A stretch of 8,584 bases of DNA from an uncultured Methylobacteriaceae bacterium (GCA_937872715.1 CALMTJ010000382.1:1-8584), one strand, 5' to 3'. Counted from the stretch's first letter, positions 1-8,584 are shown. Notes: a model not told the origin generated them from the sequence alone. Made by a program: numbers and translations.

Positions 1-701
1 GTCCCGGTCGCAGCCGCGGTCTCGCCCGTATCCGACGGCGTCGCCGCGGGCTCATCGAAGCGCTTGCGCCAGGAACCCACGACGGAGCCGTCGTAGAGGG
101 TCGGATCGGTCAGCGTCTTCACCTCACCCTCCGGCTCCGAAGCGCGGCGGCCGTTCTGGGGTCCGACCTTGACCGGCCGGCCCGCAGCGAGGTCGTCCAA
201 GAGCTTGCGCAGGAGGTCCGAGGTGAGATCCTCGTAGTAATCGTCGTTGATCTGGACCATCGGGGCGTTGCAGCACGCGCCGAGACATTCGACCTCGAGC
301 CAGGAGAAGTTGCCGTCCGCCGTCACCTGGCGCTCGTCGCCGACGCGGTCGAGCAGGGTCTGCTTGAGCTCGAGCGCGCCCGTCACGTGGCACGGCACGG
401 TCCCGCAAAGCTGGATTAACCAGCGCCCGACCGGCTCCAGGTTGAACATCGTGTAGAAGGTCGCGACCTCCATCACGCGGATCAGCGGCATGTCGAGCGT
501 CGCCGCGACAGCCTCGATCGCCTTCTGCGGAAGCCAGCCGCCCGCCTGTTTCTGAGCCTGCCAGAGAAGCGGGATGACGGCGGATGCCTGCCGGCCCGCG
601 GGATATTTGGCGAGCTGTCCCTCGGCCCAACGCGCGTTCTCTTCCGTGAAGGCGAAGGAGGCGGGCTGCTGTTCGGCGGGGGCGAGGCGGCGGACGGACA
701 T
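1..701 (-). CDS. nuoE: NADH-quinone oxidoreductase subunit E (24 kDa), 3' end outside the window
   Basis: NuoE is a peripheral subunit of the NADH-dehydrogenase module of respiratory complex I. It carries the [2Fe-2S] cluster N1a beside the FMN-bearing NuoF. The visible 233 codons begin MSVRRLAPAEQQ and hold the four cluster ligands in the canonical spacing: C99 and C104 (CGTVPC), then C139 and C143 (CLGAC). The thioredoxin-like core seems to end near residue 180. After it comes a loosely conserved tail rich in Ala, Glu and Thr, still open at base 1. Such C-terminal extensions are common in alphaproteobacterial NuoE, whereas the E. coli protein stops at about 166 residues. The ATG at 701 is chosen because AGGAAGG sits 6 bases upstream and the family N-terminus fits. 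The gene lies 148 bases after nuoD, an unusually wide gap for this operon. nuoF would be expected next, to the left. Family assignment is near certain; the stop codon is not seen. Confidence 0.96.
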   Translation of the reverse strand, partial: MSVRRLAPAEQQPASFAFTEENARWAEGQLAKYPAGRQASAVIPLLWQAQKQAGGWLPQKAIEAVAATLDMPLIRVMEVATFYTMFNLEPVGRWLIQLCGTVPCHVTGALELKQTLLDRVGDERQVTADGNFSWLEVECLGACCNAPMVQINDDYYEDLTSDLLRKLLDDLAAGRPVKVGPQNGRRASEPEGEVKTLTDPTLYDGSVVGSWRKRFDEPAATPSDTGETAAATG

Positions 702-707
702 CACACG

Positions 708-714
708 CCTTCCT
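708..714 (-). promoter_or_regulatory. Shine-Dalgarno site of nuoE
   Basis: On the minus strand AGGAAGG is followed by 6 bases and then the ATG at 701-699. This strong site fixes the nuoE start. Only one base (715) separates it from the end of the palindromic repeat at 716-747, so folding of that repeat in the mRNA could affect ribosome access. The effect is inferred; the motif is directly visible. Confidence 0.75.
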
Positions 715-715
715 G

Positions 716-826
716 CGTCATGGCCGGGCTTGGCCCGGCCATCCACGCCTGTCCGCATTCGACACGTAGACGGGACACGGGCGGAACCGTCCCTCGTGGA
801 TGGCCGGGCCAAGCCCGGCCATGACG
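716..826. repeat. Paired REP-type inverted repeat (two perfect 32-base arms) between nuoD and nuoE
   Basis: Bases 716-747 and 795-826 are exact reverse complements over 32 bases, separated by 47 bases. Each arm is itself a hairpin: ATGGCCGGGC and GCCCGGCCAT around a 3-base TTG or CAA loop (720-742 and 800-822). The nuoDE message could therefore fold either as two 10-bp hairpins or as one 32-bp stem. Two palindromic units in inverted orientation in a non-coding gap is the usual form of REP/BIME or small MITE-like elements. Similar GGCCGGGC palindromes are, from memory, abundant in Methylobacterium and Bradyrhizobium genomes. It fills nearly all of the nuoD-nuoE gap. Possible roles are mRNA stabilisation or attenuation between operon segments; none is shown by the sequence. 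Confidence 0.88.
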
Positions 827-849
827 ACGGCCGAGGTGAGTTGGCGCGC

Positions 850-2154
850 TCACCGGTCCACCTCTCCGAACACGATGTCGAGCGAGCCCAGCACCGCCGA
901 GACGTCGGCCAGCATGTGGCCGCGGCACATGAAATCCATGGCCTGGAGGTGGGCGAAGCCCGGCGCCTTGATCTTGCAGCGATACGGCTTGTTGGTTCCG
1001 TCCGACACGAGGTAGACGCCGAACTCGCCCTTGGGCGCCTCGACGGCCGCGTAGACCTCGCCTTCCGGCACGTGGAAGCCTTCGGTGTAGAGCTTGAAAT
1101 GGTGGATCAGCGCCTCCATCGAGCGCTTCATCTCGCCCCGGCGGGGAGCGACCACCTTGCCGTCGACGGACGAGATCGGTCCCGATCCCTCCGGCCGGCG
1201 AAGCTTCTCGCAGCATTGCTTCATGATGCGGACGGATTCCCGCATCTCCAGCATGCGGATCACCTGCCGGTCGTAATTGTCGCAATTCTTGCCGACCGGG
1301 ATGTCGAATTCGAGCTCCTCGTAGCACTCGTAGGGCTGCGCCTTGCGCAGGTCCCAGGCAGCGCCGGAGCCGCGCACCATCACGCCCGAGAAGCCCCATT
1401 TCCAGCAATCCTCGAGCGGAACCACGCCGATATCGACGTTCCTCTGCTTGAAGATGCGGTTGCCGATGAAGAGCGCGTCGAGGTCGTCGCACACTTTCAG
1501 GAACGGGTCGCAGAAGCCGTGGATGTCGTCGATCAGCTTCGGCGGCAGGTCCTGGTGCACGCCGCCAGGCCGGAAGTAGTTGGCGTGCATGCGGGCGCCG
1601 GAGGCGCGCTCGTAGAACACCATCAGCTTCTCGCGCTCCTCGAAGCCCCAGAGGGGGGGCGTGAGGGCGCCGACATCCATGGCCTGCGTCGTGACGTTCA
1701 GAAGATGCGACAGGAGCCGGCCGATCTCGCAATAGAGCACGCGGATGAGCTGGCCGCGCTTCGGCACTTCCAACCCGACGAGCTTCTCGATGGCGAGGCA
1801 GAAGGCGTGCTCCTGGTTCATCGGCGCCACGTAGTCGAGCCGATCGAAATAGGGCGTCGCCTGCAGGTAGGTCTTGTACTCGATGAGCTTCTCGGTGCCC
1901 CGGTGGAGGAGCCCGATATGCGGGTCGACGCGCTCGACCACCTCGCCGTCGAGCTCGAGCACGAGGCGCAGCACCCCGTGCGCGGCCGGATGCTGCGGCC
2001 CGAAATTGATGGAGAAGTTGCGGATCTCGTGCTCGCGCCCGGCGGACGGGACGAGCGCGTCGCTCTCCCGCAACGCTGTCGCCGTTTCGGGATGCGGGCG
2101 CGTGTCCAGGAGCTCGACGCGCTCCGCCGCGAGACCTTGATCGTCCAGCGTCAT
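850..2154 (-). CDS. nuoD: NADH-quinone oxidoreductase subunit D (49 kDa)
   Basis: NuoD forms, with NuoB, the quinone-reduction chamber of complex I on the cytoplasmic side of the membrane. The 434-residue protein has the family hallmarks: FGPQHPAAHG at 51-60, the signature LLHRGTEK at 82-89, and the ending VFGEVDR. By alignment with Thermus Nqo4, H59 and Y108 correspond to the quinone-contacting His38 and Tyr87. The ATG at 2154 is 2 bases after the nuoC stop, which favours it as start. The next possible start in frame, TTG at codon 28, has less support. This leaves about 45 residues before the conserved NFSINFGPQHP. That is longer than the roughly 396-residue form common in rhizobia, although N-terminal length is known to vary in this family. 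No metal ligands are expected in NuoD. It is translated with nuoC and followed by the REP pair. Identification is secure; the exact start is slightly less so. Confidence 0.97.
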   Translation of the reverse strand: MTLDDQGLAAERVELLDTRPHPETATALRESDALVPSAGREHEIRNFSINFGPQHPAAHGVLRLVLELDGEVVERVDPHIGLLHRGTEKLIEYKTYLQATPYFDRLDYVAPMNQEHAFCLAIEKLVGLEVPKRGQLIRVLYCEIGRLLSHLLNVTTQAMDVGALTPPLWGFEEREKLMVFYERASGARMHANYFRPGGVHQDLPPKLIDDIHGFCDPFLKVCDDLDALFIGNRIFKQRNVDIGVVPLEDCWKWGFSGVMVRGSGAAWDLRKAQPYECYEELEFDIPVGKNCDNYDRQVIRMLEMRESVRIMKQCCEKLRRPEGSGPISSVDGKVVAPRRGEMKRSMEALIHHFKLYTEGFHVPEGEVYAAVEAPKGEFGVYLVSDGTNKPYRCKIKAPGFAHLQAMDFMCRGHMLADVSAVLGSLDIVFGEVDR

Positions 2155-2156
2155 CG

Positions 2157-2759
2157 TCAGCCGACCTTCGCCTTCTCGTCACCGGGCAGCACGTATTCCG
2201 TCCCCTCCCAGGGCGACATGAAGTCGAAGCTGCGAAACTCCTGCTGAAGCTTCACGCGCTCGTAGACCACGCGCTTCTGCTCGTCGTCGTATCGGACCTC
2301 GACGAAGCCCGTCATCGGGAAGTCCTTCCGCAAGGGATGCCCCTCGAAGCCGTAATCGGTGAGGATGCGGCGAAGGTCCGGGTGCCCGGTGAACAGGATG
2401 CCGTAGAGATCGTAGGCCTCGCGCTCGAACCAGTTCGCGGCCGGGAACACGTCGACGACCGACGGCACAGTCGTCACCTCGTCCGTCCTGACCTTGATTC
2501 TGATCCGGGCGTTCAGCTTCGGGGAGAGCAGGTGGTAGACGACGTCGAACCGCTCCTCGCGCCCGGGGTAATCCGCCCCGCACAGGTCGACGAAGCTGAC
2601 GAACCGCGTCGAGGGGTCGTCGCGCAGCTTGGTCAGCGCGGCCACGATGCTCTCGCGGCCGACCACGACCGTGAGTTCGCCGAACGCAATCGCACTCGCC
2701 TGGACGGCATCGCCGAGCAGGCCCGCCACCGTGTCGGAGAGGGGCTGGAGATCGGTCAC
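2157..2759 (-). CDS. nuoC: NADH-quinone oxidoreductase subunit C (30 kDa)
   Basis: NuoC is a cofactor-free subunit of the connecting arm of complex I that packs against NuoD and NuoB. The 200-residue protein carries the 30-kDa signature in its C-terminal half: EREAYDLYGI at 112-121, HPDLRRIL at 126-133 and GHPLRKDFP at 140-148. It ends in a short charged tail after EGTEYVLPG, as is usual for alphaproteobacteria. The start is GTG at 2759, since no in-frame ATG precedes the conserved region. This GTG overlaps the stop of the upstream small ORF as GTGA, and AGGAGG (2775-2770) lies 10 bases upstream, a rather long spacing. The 2-base gap to nuoD suggests coupled translation. NuoC is a separate protein here, not a NuoCD fusion as in E. 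coli. Confidence 0.96.
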   Translation of the reverse strand: MTDLQPLSDTVAGLLGDAVQASAIAFGELTVVVGRESIVAALTKLRDDPSTRFVSFVDLCGADYPGREERFDVVYHLLSPKLNARIRIKVRTDEVTTVPSVVDVFPAANWFEREAYDLYGILFTGHPDLRRILTDYGFEGHPLRKDFPMTGFVEVRYDDEQKRVVYERVKLQQEFRSFDFMSPWEGTEYVLPGDEKAKVG

Positions 2760-2989
2760 GATGCGCCGGCCTCCTGCTCCTGACCCCACCTCTCCAGTGT
2801 CTCGATGCGCTCGTGGAAGTCGCCCGTCACAAGCCTGCTGAACAGCGAGTCGGCGCTCAGCGCATGCCTGAGGGACACCTGAGCCGCTTCCAGCTTCTCG
2901 AGGCGGGCCGCGAGATCGTCGAAACGGCTCGCGTTCTCCGCCCGCATCTCGCACAGCACCGGCAGGATCATGTCGATGGAGTCGGCCAT
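2756..2989 (-). CDS. Unrecognised 77-residue helical protein encoded between nuoB and nuoC
   Basis: I do not recognise this ORF as a complex I subunit or any named family. It starts at an ATG 2 bases after the nuoB stop and ends in a TGA that overlaps the nuoC GTG (GTGA), so it fits the operon exactly. It begins MADSIDMILPVLCEM. Residues 23-44 show a regular heptad of F23, L26, L30, L33, Q37, L40 and L44, which predicts an amphipathic or coiled-coil helix. A second charged helix (about 57-73, DFHERIETLERW) follows. It has a single cysteine (C13), no transmembrane segment, signal peptide or metal motif, and an acidic C-terminus. The precise junctions and sensible amino-acid composition argue that it is translated. 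It might be an accessory or assembly factor of complex I, or a lineage-specific insert with another role; this is inference. No typical strong Shine-Dalgarno is visible, so translation may depend on coupling from nuoB. Confidence 0.72.
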   Translation of the reverse strand: MADSIDMILPVLCEMRAENASRFDDLAARLEKLEAAQVSLRHALSADSLFSRLVTGDFHERIETLERWGQEQEAGAS

Positions 2990-2991
2990 GC

Positions 2992-3570
2992 TCACCGCTC
3001 GATCGTCCCGGTGCGGCGGATCTTCCGCTGCAGCAGCAGAACGCCGTAGAGCAGCGCTTCCGCCGTCGGCGGGCATCCCGGAACGTAGATGTCGACCGGA
3101 ACGACCCGGTCGCAGCCGCGCACGACCGAGTAGGAATAATGGTAGTAGCCGCCGCCATTGGCGCAGGAGCCCATGGAGATGACGTAGCGGGGCTCCGGCA
3201 TCTGGTCGTAGACCTTGCGGAGCGCGGGCGCCATCTTGTTGGTCAGCGTCCCGGCGACGATCATCACGTCCGATTGCCGAGGCGTCGCGCGCGGCGCGAA
3301 GCCGAAGCGCTCGGCATCGTAGCGCGGCATCGACATCTGCATCATCTCGACCGCGCAGCAGGCGAGGCCGAACGTCATCCACATGAGCGAGCCCGTGCGC
3401 GCCCAGGTGATGAGGTCGTCGGCGGCCGCGACGATGAAGCCCTTGTCGGCGAGCTCCGCGTTCACCTCGCGGAAGAACGGGTCGTTCGCGCCGACCGGCT
3501 TCCCGGTGGACGGGTCGAGTATGCCGCGCGGCGCCGGAGCGAGGGAAGCGGACGTGGCGGTCAGTCCCAT
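2992..3570 (-). CDS. nuoB: NADH-quinone oxidoreductase subunit B (PSST, cluster N2)
   Basis: NuoB binds [4Fe-4S] cluster N2, the last electron carrier before quinone, at the interface with NuoD. The 192-residue protein contains all four ligands: the tandem C71-C72 (LACCAVE), C136 (GSCANGG) and C166 (VPGCPP). The conserved MPRYDAERFGFAPR stretch is at 81-94. The ATG at 3570 is chosen because MGLTATSAS leads directly into the family sequence and the start overlaps the nuoA stop by 10 bases (ATGGGACTGA). GGAAGGG lies 9 bases upstream inside nuoA. Longer in-frame extensions upstream would only read through nuoA in another frame. The protein is soluble on the cytoplasmic side. The stop is followed after 2 bases by the small unrecognised ORF rather than by nuoC. 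Confidence 0.97.
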   Translation of the reverse strand: MGLTATSASLAPAPRGILDPSTGKPVGANDPFFREVNAELADKGFIVAAADDLITWARTGSLMWMTFGLACCAVEMMQMSMPRYDAERFGFAPRATPRQSDVMIVAGTLTNKMAPALRKVYDQMPEPRYVISMGSCANGGGYYHYSYSVVRGCDRVVPVDIYVPGCPPTAEALLYGVLLLQRKIRRTGTIER

Positions 3571-3926
3571 TCGAGCGCACCCTTCCGCCATTCGTAGACG
3601 AAACCGACCGTCAGCACGCCGAGGAACACCATCATCGACCAGAACCCGTACCAGCCGAGATCGCCGAAGGTGATGGCCCAGGGGAACAGGAACGCGACCT
3701 CGAGATCGAAGATGATGAACAGGATGGCGACGAGATAGAATCGGATGTCGAACTTCATGCGGGCGTCGTCGAACGCGTTGAAGCCGCATTCGTAGGCCGA
3801 GAGCTTCTCCTGGTCAGGCCGCTTGTAGGCGATCAGGAACGGGGCGACGAGGAGGGCCGAGGCGATGGCCAGCGACACGCCGATGAAGATGACGAGCGGC
3901 AGGTAGGCGGTGACGAGGTCGTTCAT
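3561..3926 (-). CDS. nuoA: NADH-quinone oxidoreductase subunit A (ND3 homologue)
   Basis: NuoA is a small membrane subunit of complex I, homologous to mitochondrial ND3, at the junction of the membrane and peripheral arms. The 121-residue protein has three hydrophobic segments at about 7-33, 62-84 and 93-111. Between the first two is the loop with the conserved YECG (45-48). C47 of this motif matches the ND3 cysteine known to report the active/deactive state in mitochondria. FDLE at 73-76 lies in the second segment and is typical of the family. The usual alphaproteobacterial ending, YEWRKGALEW, is present. The ATG at 3926 matches the family start. A GTG-initiated extension of 28 residues to 4010 has no family support. 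Upstream GGGTG is only a weak ribosome site. It is the first gene of the operon and overlaps nuoB by 10 bases. Confidence 0.96.
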   Translation of the reverse strand: MNDLVTAYLPLVIFIGVSLAIASALLVAPFLIAYKRPDQEKLSAYECGFNAFDDARMKFDIRFYLVAILFIIFDLEVAFLFPWAITFGDLGWYGFWSMMVFLGVLTVGFVYEWRKGALEWD

Positions 3927-4030
3927 GAGGCACCCGACGAGGCCGTCCGGGCTCCCGCCGAATGCCTTCGCGCGACCGGCCCGGGATGTGAGCAACGACC
4001 GTCGCGACACCCCGGAAACGGTCCGCTTGG

Positions 4031-4057
4031 CTTATCGCAGCGATTCTAAGGTGACAA
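4031..4057 (-). promoter_or_regulatory. Candidate promoter of the nuo operon
   Basis: On the minus strand TTGTCA (4057-4052) resembles a -35 box. GATAAG (4036-4031), 15 bases on, resembles a -10 box, though the spacer is short. TAGAAT (4048-4043) is an alternative -10 without a good partner at 17 bases. Either would give a nuoA leader of roughly 100-115 bases. This is the only reasonable match in the 269-base gap between tRNA-Asp and nuoA, and read-through from the tRNA is also possible. The remainder of the gap shows only small GC dyads, for example CCTCC/GGAGG at 4112-4125, and no ORF I would support. Confidence 0.33.
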
Positions 4058-4195
4058 GGCGCCGTTGCGCCGCACAACAGGCGTGGAACCTGGAAGATCA
4101 CCGTTTCGCGGCCTCCCCGCGGAGGTGAAGCATCACGACTTCGTCAGCGTTCCAGACAGGTCGCGGCGGCCAGATCGCGGGCAAGGCGGAACGAG

Positions 4196-4272
4196 TGGCG
4201 CGGGCGACGGGGCTCGAACCCGCGACCTCCGGCGTGACAGGCCGGCACTCTAACCGACTGAGCTACGCCCGC
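4196..4272 (-). tRNA. tRNA-Asp (anticodon GUC)
   Basis: The minus strand folds as a complete tRNA. The acceptor arm GCGGGCG pairs exactly with CGCCCGC, and the D-arm contains TAGCTCAGTCGGTTAGAG. The anticodon loop is CTGTCAC with GTC. The T-arm carries the GGTTCGAGCC-type sequence. The discriminator is G73, as expected for tRNA-Asp, and the CCA end is encoded (4198-4196). It reads GAC/GAU codons. It lies 81 bases after tRNA-Val, has its own promoter-like sequence, and precedes the nuo operon. Confidence 0.97.
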
Positions 4273-4300
4273 AGACCCCGCCCGTTGCGGGCAGGCCGGG

Positions 4301-4329
4301 GGTGTAGGTGGTGCCGCTCCGACCGTCAA
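4301..4329 (-). promoter_or_regulatory. Probable promoter of tRNA-Asp
   Basis: The minus strand shows TTGACG (4329-4324), within the alphaproteobacterial-style CTTGAC, then a 17-base spacer and TACACC (4306-4301). A start about 7 bases further on would leave a leader of some 20 bases before the tRNA 5' end at 4272. The region after the -10 is very GC-rich, as expected of a stringently controlled stable-RNA promoter. The -35 and spacing are good; the -10 is weak but usual for GC-rich alphaproteobacteria. Confidence 0.6.
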
Positions 4330-4353
4330 GCCGCGGCAACCGCCGAATGACCC

Positions 4354-4429
4354 TGGTGGGCGGTGACGGGTTCGAACCGCCGACCCTCTCGGTGTAAACG
4401 AGACGCTCTACCGACTGAGCTAACCGCCC
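4354..4429 (-). tRNA. tRNA-Val (anticodon UAC)
   Basis: The minus strand gives a full cloverleaf. Acceptor GGGCGGT pairs exactly with ACCGCCC, and the D-arm contains TAGCTCAGTCGGTAGAGC. Anticodon stem TCTCG/CGAGA encloses the loop TTTACAC with TAC. The T-arm has GGTTCGAACC-type sequence. The discriminator is A73 and the CCA end is encoded (4356-4354). With an unmodified or modified U34 it should serve GUA/GUG and probably other Val codons. It lies 116 bases after the lon stop. I see no convincing promoter directly upstream, so it may depend on one hidden in GC-rich sequence or on read-through. Confidence 0.97.
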
Positions 4430-4514
4430 TCGGGCCTGCGGGCGACCGATCCCGCGAACAGCGCGCGCTCTCGCGCAAAAACGCCGCCGAGGCAAGGAGA
4501 GGCGGAGGCGGGAA

Positions 4515-4537
4515 GCCCCGGACCGTGGGTCCGGGGC
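4515..4537 (-). terminator. Hairpin after lon, possible terminator
   Basis: Eight bases past the lon stop the message can fold a perfect 10-bp stem, GCCCCGGACC with GGTCCGGGGC, around a 3-base loop. There is no U-run directly after it. The nearest is five U at 4481-4477, preceded by a weaker 5-bp stem (4484-4488 with 4501-4505). It may protect the 3' end of lon mRNA or terminate inefficiently before tRNA-Val. The stem is certain as sequence; its function is inferred. Confidence 0.5.
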
Positions 4538-4545
4538 CGTGTTCG

Positions 4546-6972
<2,427 letters not shown>

Positions 6973-7121
6973 CGAACGTCCTTGACCTGTGCGGCCGCGC
7001 CGCCCCTCGGAACGAGCGGGAGCGGGGCCGGGAGGACCGGTGGCTCGGATCGGCAGGAGCCGGTCGCCGCCGGTACGCGATTACGCACCTCGAACGCTGA
7101 GCATGCGGGCATCGCGCGACC

Positions 7122-7154
7122 GGTAAGGTGGACGCTGCCGGCGGCCCTTTCAAG
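7122..7154 (-). promoter_or_regulatory. Candidate heat-shock (RpoH/sigma-32) promoter of lon
   Basis: On the minus strand CTTGAAA (7154-7148) is identical to the sigma-32 -35 consensus. After 17 bases comes CACCTTACC (7130-7122), a partial match to the CCCCAT-type -10. It would give a lon leader of about 140 bases. lon is a classic RpoH-regulated gene in proteobacteria, which makes the match more credible. The -10 is imperfect, so this is a candidate only. The rest of the gap to lon (7121-6984) holds no ORF or other element I can support. Confidence 0.42.
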
Positions 7155-7190
7155 CAACGATCGGTCGCACCTCACGGAGCGTTATCCCGA

Positions 7191-7267
7191 CCGTCACTGC
7201 GAGCGGAGCGAAGCAGCCCGGCGGCTCGCGCGCGGTCTGGATCGCTTCGCTGCGCTCGCGATGACGG
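7191..7267. repeat. Long imperfect inverted repeat between clpX and lon
   Basis: Arms 7191-7215 and 7243-7267 are reverse complements at 21 of 25 positions, around a 27-base loop. The arms carry the GCGAGCGNAGCGAAGC motif with outer CCGTCA/TGACGG ends. From memory this is a widespread dispersed palindrome of alphaproteobacterial genomes (Methylobacterium, Bradyrhizobium, Rhodopseudomonas). It starts 5 bases beyond the clpX stop codon and is transcribed into the clpX 3' end. There it could act as a terminator or mRNA stabiliser. It is unrelated in sequence to the REP pair between nuoD and nuoE. Confidence 0.8.
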
Positions 7268-7272
7268 CAGGT

Positions 7273-8541
<1,269 letters not shown>

Positions 8542-8584
8542 TCCCGTCTCCAATCCGACCCCGGCCGCCGAGCGCCCACGAATC

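Noticed and set aside
716..826. CRISPR array or insertion sequence at the nuoD-nuoE repeats
   Set aside because: There are only two copies, in inverted not direct orientation, with no further spacers, no transposase ORF and no target duplication that I can see.
701..2182. A 493-codon minus-strand frame overlapping nuoD in another phase
   Set aside because: Arg/Ala/Gly-rich out-of-frame shadow of nuoD. The part crossing the nuoD-nuoE gap (MAGPSPAM) merely translates the REP unit.
574..2247. A 557-codon plus-strand frame opposite nuoE and nuoD
   Set aside because: Repetitive Leu/Val/Glu/His composition typical of antisense shadow. It crosses the REP pair, and the opposite strand encodes fully conserved NuoD.
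2337..2783. A 148-codon plus-strand frame opposite nuoC
   Set aside because: Antisense shadow with no ribosome site or recognisable motif, covering the conserved NuoC core.
3139..3597. A 152-codon plus-strand frame opposite nuoB
   Set aside because: His/Arg/Asp-rich antisense shadow of a gene whose cluster ligands are all intact.
3927..4010. A GTG-started 28-residue N-terminal extension of NuoA
   Set aside because: No family member I know has it, and it would put a charged Arg/Ser stretch before the first membrane helix. The ATG at 3926 fits the family start.
8542..8553. TTG start for clpX four codons upstream
   Set aside because: It would use the GGAG ribosome site as coding sequence. The ATG at 8541 has ideal spacing and matches the usual ClpX N-terminus.

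Overview
The window is a GC-rich piece of bacterial chromosome carrying core genes, every one of them on the minus strand. Protein sequences, gene order (clpX, lon, tRNA-Val, tRNA-Asp, then the nuo operon) and the two kinds of palindromic intergenic repeat point to an alphaproteobacterium. The order Hyphomicrobiales (Rhizobiales), perhaps near Methylobacteriaceae or Bosea/Microvirga-type lineages, is the best guess. The lineage is inferred from remembered family resemblance, not from a search.

In the direction of transcription (high to low coordinates) the layout is as follows. clpX (8541-7273) encodes the ATPase unfoldase of the ClpXP protease. A 300-base gap (7272-6973) follows, holding a long imperfect inverted repeat just after the clpX stop and a possible heat-shock promoter for lon. 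lon (6972-4546) encodes the ATP-dependent Lon protease and is followed by a strong GC hairpin. Next come tRNA-Val(UAC) (4429-4354) and tRNA-Asp(GUC) (4272-4196). Both have an encoded CCA end, and tRNA-Asp has a convincing promoter of its own. A 269-base leader region (4195-3927) precedes the first part of the respiratory complex I operon: nuoA, nuoB, an unrecognised 77-residue coiled-coil-like ORF, nuoC, nuoD and nuoE. nuoE runs off the left edge.

The clpX-lon half makes two quality-control proteases. The nuo half makes the quinone-side connecting module of NADH:quinone oxidoreductase (NuoB, C, D), one membrane subunit (NuoA) and one NADH-module subunit (NuoE). From nuoA to nuoD the genes overlap or lie within 2 bases of each other, implying coupled translation. 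The exception is a 148-base gap between nuoD and nuoE, filled by a perfect 32-base inverted repeat pair of REP type.

The known genes are ordinary housekeeping genes with their catalytic and metal-binding residues intact, and I see no undescribed multi-gene system. The points most worth a second look are the extra small ORF between nuoB and nuoC, the REP pair set directly against the nuoE ribosome binding site, and the roughly 45-residue N-terminal leader on NuoD.
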